In this document: in pieces, positions 61,374 to 64,000 of the stretch
How the letters are laid out: every line of letters starts with the position of its first letter
How positions within the stretch are numbered: the first letter of the stretch is position 1
Assembly: GCF_014873915.1 (NCBI RefSeq)
Contig: NZ_JADBEJ010000001.1
Coordinates: 434,001 to 498,000, forward strand
Direction of reading: 5' to 3'
Source: Amycolatopsis roodepoortensis
GTDB lineage: Bacteria > Actinomycetota > Actinomycetes > Mycobacteriales > Pseudonocardiaceae
Length of the DNA stretch: 64,000 nt
Position numbers and translations under genes: made by a program
The notes under the pieces: model-generated
What the model was told of the DNA's origin: nothing
Seen by the model: only the letters and a program-made list of their open reading frames with translations
The model's database searches: none

Positions 61374-62864
61374 TTACGAGAGATCGAAGGGGGCGGGGGA
61401 GTGGCCTTCCCAGATCTGGCGGGATGCCTGTTCGGGGTAGGGCAGAGTCTTCGACTCGGTGTCCAGGACGCGGGTGAGGTGCCCGCCGGGCCGGTGGGCG
61501 GGCCAGCCCGGGTCGCCGGTGGTGACGAAGCGGACCCATGCCTCCTGGAGTTCGCGGGAGAGCGCGACGGCCTCGGGAGTGGGCTCCTCGCCGATGAGCT
61601 GGGTGCCGACGGGACTGCCCAGCGTGCCGAACGCCAGGGGCACGTCGAGGCTGTGGCAGGCGCCCAGGATGCCGCCGAGCGCGGGGGCGACCCAGCACAG
61701 TTCGAACAGGTACGAGGTGCCGCCGGCTGCGGCGTTCGCCTCGGCCAGTTTCTGTGACGGCATGCGGAAGAGGGCGTCGGAGTACACCGTCTCCACCAGC
61801 TCCTCCGAGTCTGCCTGTGGAAACGCAGCTCGGTAGGCCCGCGTGCCGTCGGGCTGCGGGGCGTGCAGTGCCAGGGCCGCGTCGGCGTCCTTTTCGGTGA
61901 AGGTGCCGTACCGTCCGCTTACGACGCTGAAATACCTGAATTCGTCCCGGGTGTGGCCGACGAGCAGTTCGGTCCCGCTCGCGCGCGCGGCGGTCAGTGC
62001 GGGCCAGGGCGTTTCCGGGAGGATCTCGCCGTCGACAACGGGGCACAGCGCGGTGCCGGTCTCCGTGAGGCGTCCCCAGCTCTCCCGGTGCGAGTGGAGG
62101 CCGGCGTTGAAGGAGGTGAGCTCGGCGGCCAGGCGCCATGGGTCGATGTCGCGCAGGGCCTCGGCGGTGGGGGCCGCCGCGCCGAGCCGGTCCGCGAACG
62201 CGGCGGTCACCTGCCGTGCCAGCGCGGGGGTGCTGTGCAGCCCCGGCACCGAATGGGCGATGGCCCGCCGGAACAGACCGCGCGCGGACTTCATCGTCAG
62301 CAGGGCGGCGACCGAGCCCGCCCCGGCGGACACCCCGCCCACGGTGACCCGGCCGGGGTCGCCTCCGAAGGCGGCGATGTTGCGCTGCACCCACTCCAGC
62401 GCCGCGATCTGGTCGAGGAATCCGCGGTTGGGCGGCACGTCGTCGAGGAACGCGAATCCCTCCGCGCCCACGCGGCAGTTGATGGTCACCACGACGACTC
62501 CCGCCTCGGCCAGCGCCGCCGGGTCGTACATCGGATCGCTCGACGCCGCCGAGAGGTAGCCGCCCACGGGGATCCACACCAGCACCGGTAGTCCCGCCGC
62601 GCCGGGGTCCGGAGTGCCGACGTCGAGCGTCAGCCAGTCGGTGCCCTGCGGGGGCACGTCGATCGGCAGGGACAGCGGCACCACGGGACCGAACTCGACC
62701 GCCTGCCTCGTCCCTTCCCAGCGGCGCGGCGGTGCGGGCGCGGCGAAGCGGAGCGCTCCGACCGGCGGTTGGGCGTAGGGGATGCCGCGGAACACCGCGT
62801 GCCCCTGCCGCCAGAGTCCCTGCACCACGCCTTCCGTGGTCCGTACCTTCGGCTGTTCGGACAT
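61374..62864 (-). CDS. type-B carboxylesterase
   Basis: 496 residues. TTEGVVQGLWRQGHAVFRGI and PYAQPPVGALRF are the family start. The nucleophile is Ser in VTVGGVSAGAGSVAALL; Glu in HTRDEFRYF and His in GACHSLDVPLAFG complete the triad. The oxyanion HGGG(F) is replaced by VWIPVGGYLSAAS, so activity may differ. ATG 62864. Divergent from a TetR gene; the 93-bp AT-rich gap between them should contain the shared operator. Confidence 0.9.
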   Translation of the reverse strand: MSEQPKVRTTEGVVQGLWRQGHAVFRGIPYAQPPVGALRFAAPAPPRRWEGTRQAVEFGPVVPLSLPIDVPPQGTDWLTLDVGTPDPGAAGLPVLVWIPVGGYLSAASSDPMYDPAALAEAGVVVVTINCRVGAEGFAFLDDVPPNRGFLDQIAALEWVQRNIAAFGGDPGRVTVGGVSAGAGSVAALLTMKSARGLFRRAIAHSVPGLHSTPALARQVTAAFADRLGAAAPTAEALRDIDPWRLAAELTSFNAGLHSHRESWGRLTETGTALCPVVDGEILPETPWPALTAARASGTELLVGHTRDEFRYFSVVSGRYGTFTEKDADAALALHAPQPDGTRAYRAAFPQADSEELVETVYSDALFRMPSQKLAEANAAAGGTSYLFELCWVAPALGGILGACHSLDVPLAFGTLGSPVGTQLIGEEPTPEAVALSRELQEAWVRFVTTGDPGWPAHRPGGHLTRVLDTESKTLPYPEQASRQIWEGHSPAPFDLS

Positions 62865-62957
62865 GACGACTCCTCCCTCGTGCACCCCAGGGTTATAGGT
62901 CAGGTGTATTATGTCAACTGTATTGGAACAGTCCTGGATTGCGCGGGGAGGCCGGCG

Positions 62958-63557
62958 ATGCCGAAGCAGGTGGATCACCGTGGACGCCGCGAAGCGATCG
63001 CCCGCGCACTGTGGCGGGTGGTGGAGCAGCGCGGCGTCACTCAGCTGACGATGCGCGTGGTGGCGCAGGAGGCGGGCATGTCGCTCGGACAGCTGCAGCA
63101 CTACTTCGCTTCCCGGACCGACATGCTCTCCTTCGCCATGGATTTCGCGTCCGAGCAGACCTCGGTGCGCGTACACCAGGGGCTCGAAAAGCTCGGTGAC
63201 CGTCCGCACCCCCGTGACGTGCTGCGACTGACGCTCGCGGAAATGCTCCCCTTGCACGCCGACGCCCGCGCGACCAGCCGGATGAGCGCCGCCTACGTCC
63301 TGGAGGCGTTGCACGACGAGGCCGTGCACGAGCAGGCGCGCCGCGGCCTCGTCCAAGGGCGGGCCCTCGTCGAGCGGTTGGTCCGCCAGGCGATCGCCGA
63401 CGGGCACATCGACTCCGGCCTCGACCCGGCGACCGAGACCAACCTGCTCATCGCCCTCACCGGCTTCACCCCCCTGATAGAACTCGACGTGATCGAGCCC
63501 CAGGACGCGCTCGCCGCGATCGACGTGCAGCTGGACCGGCTGTTCAGGAGTACCTGA
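62958..63557 (+). CDS. TetR-family regulator
   Basis: 199 residues. HTH: AIARALWRVVEQRGVTQLTM and AQEAGMSLGQLQHYFASRTD. The C-terminal domain is of the BetI-like class (LLIALTGFTPLIELDV). ATG 62958 after GGGGAGGCC. It probably represses the divergent carboxylesterase gene and itself. Confidence 0.92.
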   Translation: MPKQVDHRGRREAIARALWRVVEQRGVTQLTMRVVAQEAGMSLGQLQHYFASRTDMLSFAMDFASEQTSVRVHQGLEKLGDRPHPRDVLRLTLAEMLPLHADARATSRMSAAYVLEALHDEAVHEQARRGLVQGRALVERLVRQAIADGHIDSGLDPATETNLLIALTGFTPLIELDVIEPQDALAAIDVQLDRLFRST

Positions 63558-63777
63558 CCTGCCTGCGGTTGTCGACGAGATCCCGATCGTCGTCGCCGAC
63601 CGGTGCGGCGTCGAACGGGGCACCGACTGGATCGGTCTCTCTGCCGCGCCGGTGAAAACCGCTGCCTGTCAAGGGATCAATCGGTTCACGCGAACGAGTG
63701 AAAGCTCGTCCGGCTTTGTGCGGCTGCGGGGACTATGGCGGCATCTTTGGCCGAGTGACGTGATCTGGGGAGGTCTC

Positions 63778-64000
63778 GTGTCGCCTGATGCGCTGCATCG
63801 CACTGTTCTGGTGGTGGACGTGGAGCGCTTCAGCGGCCGGAAGAACCCGGAACAGAGGAACGTGCGCAACGCCGTCTATACGGCCTTGGCACATGCGCTC
63901 GGCCCGCACTGGAGCGTCTGCCATCGCGAAGACCGGGGTGACGGTGTGCTTCTTCTGGCGCCGGCGGATGTTCCGAAGCAGCTGTTCGTCGAGCAGCTGC
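63778..64000 (+). CDS. class III nucleotide cyclase-like domain protein, 5' part only
   Basis: The frame is open from GTG 63778 (GGGGAGG just upstream) to the window edge, 74 residues. HRTVLVVDVERFSGRKNPEQ has the first metal-binding Asp of class III cyclase folds and CHREDRGDGVLLLAPADVPK the second (GDG). Actinobacteria have many such proteins, often linked to conflict or signalling modules; whether the domain is catalytic cannot be judged here. The rest lies beyond the window. Confidence 0.65.
   Translation, partial: MSPDALHRTVLVVDVERFSGRKNPEQRNVRNAVYTALAHALGPHWSVCHREDRGDGVLLLAPADVPKQLFVEQL

Overview
The window is high-GC DNA with dense, short-spaced genes and many GTG starts. It looks like a chromosome segment of a filamentous actinobacterium, most likely Amycolatopsis or a close Pseudonocardiaceae relative. 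This is inferred from the gene content (MT0933-type antitoxin, Asp23/AmaP cluster, SigK/RskA pair, PdtaR, an AfsR-type SARP, a DUF222-HNH gene, DUF305/DUF6153 proteins); no rRNA is present to confirm it.

Positions 1-19,260 are ordinary chromosome: a partial adenosine deaminase, RecQ, small regulator/effector pairs (ArsR-DinB, TetR-membrane protein, MocR-MFS, ArsR-CDF metal efflux, MerR-methyltransferase), a polyprenyl diphosphate synthase, an SSB paralogue, an epoxide hydrolase and an AlkZ-like glycosylase. Several divergent pairs have a visible dyad operator between them.

Positions 19,260-25,550 are more unusual. A DUF222-HNH endonuclease gene is bracketed by at least ten degenerate copies of a dyad (TTGCCG-N5-CGGCAA type). 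Next to it is a minus-strand cassette: a large SARP-NB-ARC-TPR regulator, a 40-residue acidic peptide and a SagB-type dehydrogenase, which together resemble a small RiPP locus without a visible cyclodehydratase.

Positions 25,960-41,400 return to core-like genes: YggT, Ku, a LysE exporter, CsbD, a P450/MarR pair, SigK/RskA facing the five-gene Asp23/AmaP envelope-stress operon, a secreted TAP-like hydrolase, a two-component system whose kinase has an extra C-terminal extracytoplasmic domain, alkaline phosphatase and PdtaR.

Positions 41,577-64,000 are accessory. A tRNA is followed by a broken large serine recombinase, a 52-bp exact repeat and a broken MFS gene. Then comes a small heat-shock island (Hsp20, J-domain protein, CIRCE-controlled 33-residue membrane peptide). 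A LysR regulator sits between a hydrolase and a short-chain dehydrogenase that share a 32-bp promoter box at identical spacing. After a second two-component system and several decaying genes comes a divergent pair of paralogues: a secreted six-cysteine protein and an HTH-TM protein carrying the same ectodomain. A carboxylesterase/TetR pair and the start of a class III cyclase-like protein close the window.

The strongest candidates for something undescribed are the HTH-TM/secreted paralogue pair (57,124-59,860), the SARP-peptide-SagB cassette (21,299-25,533) and the dyad-repeat field around the HNH gene (19,271-21,279).
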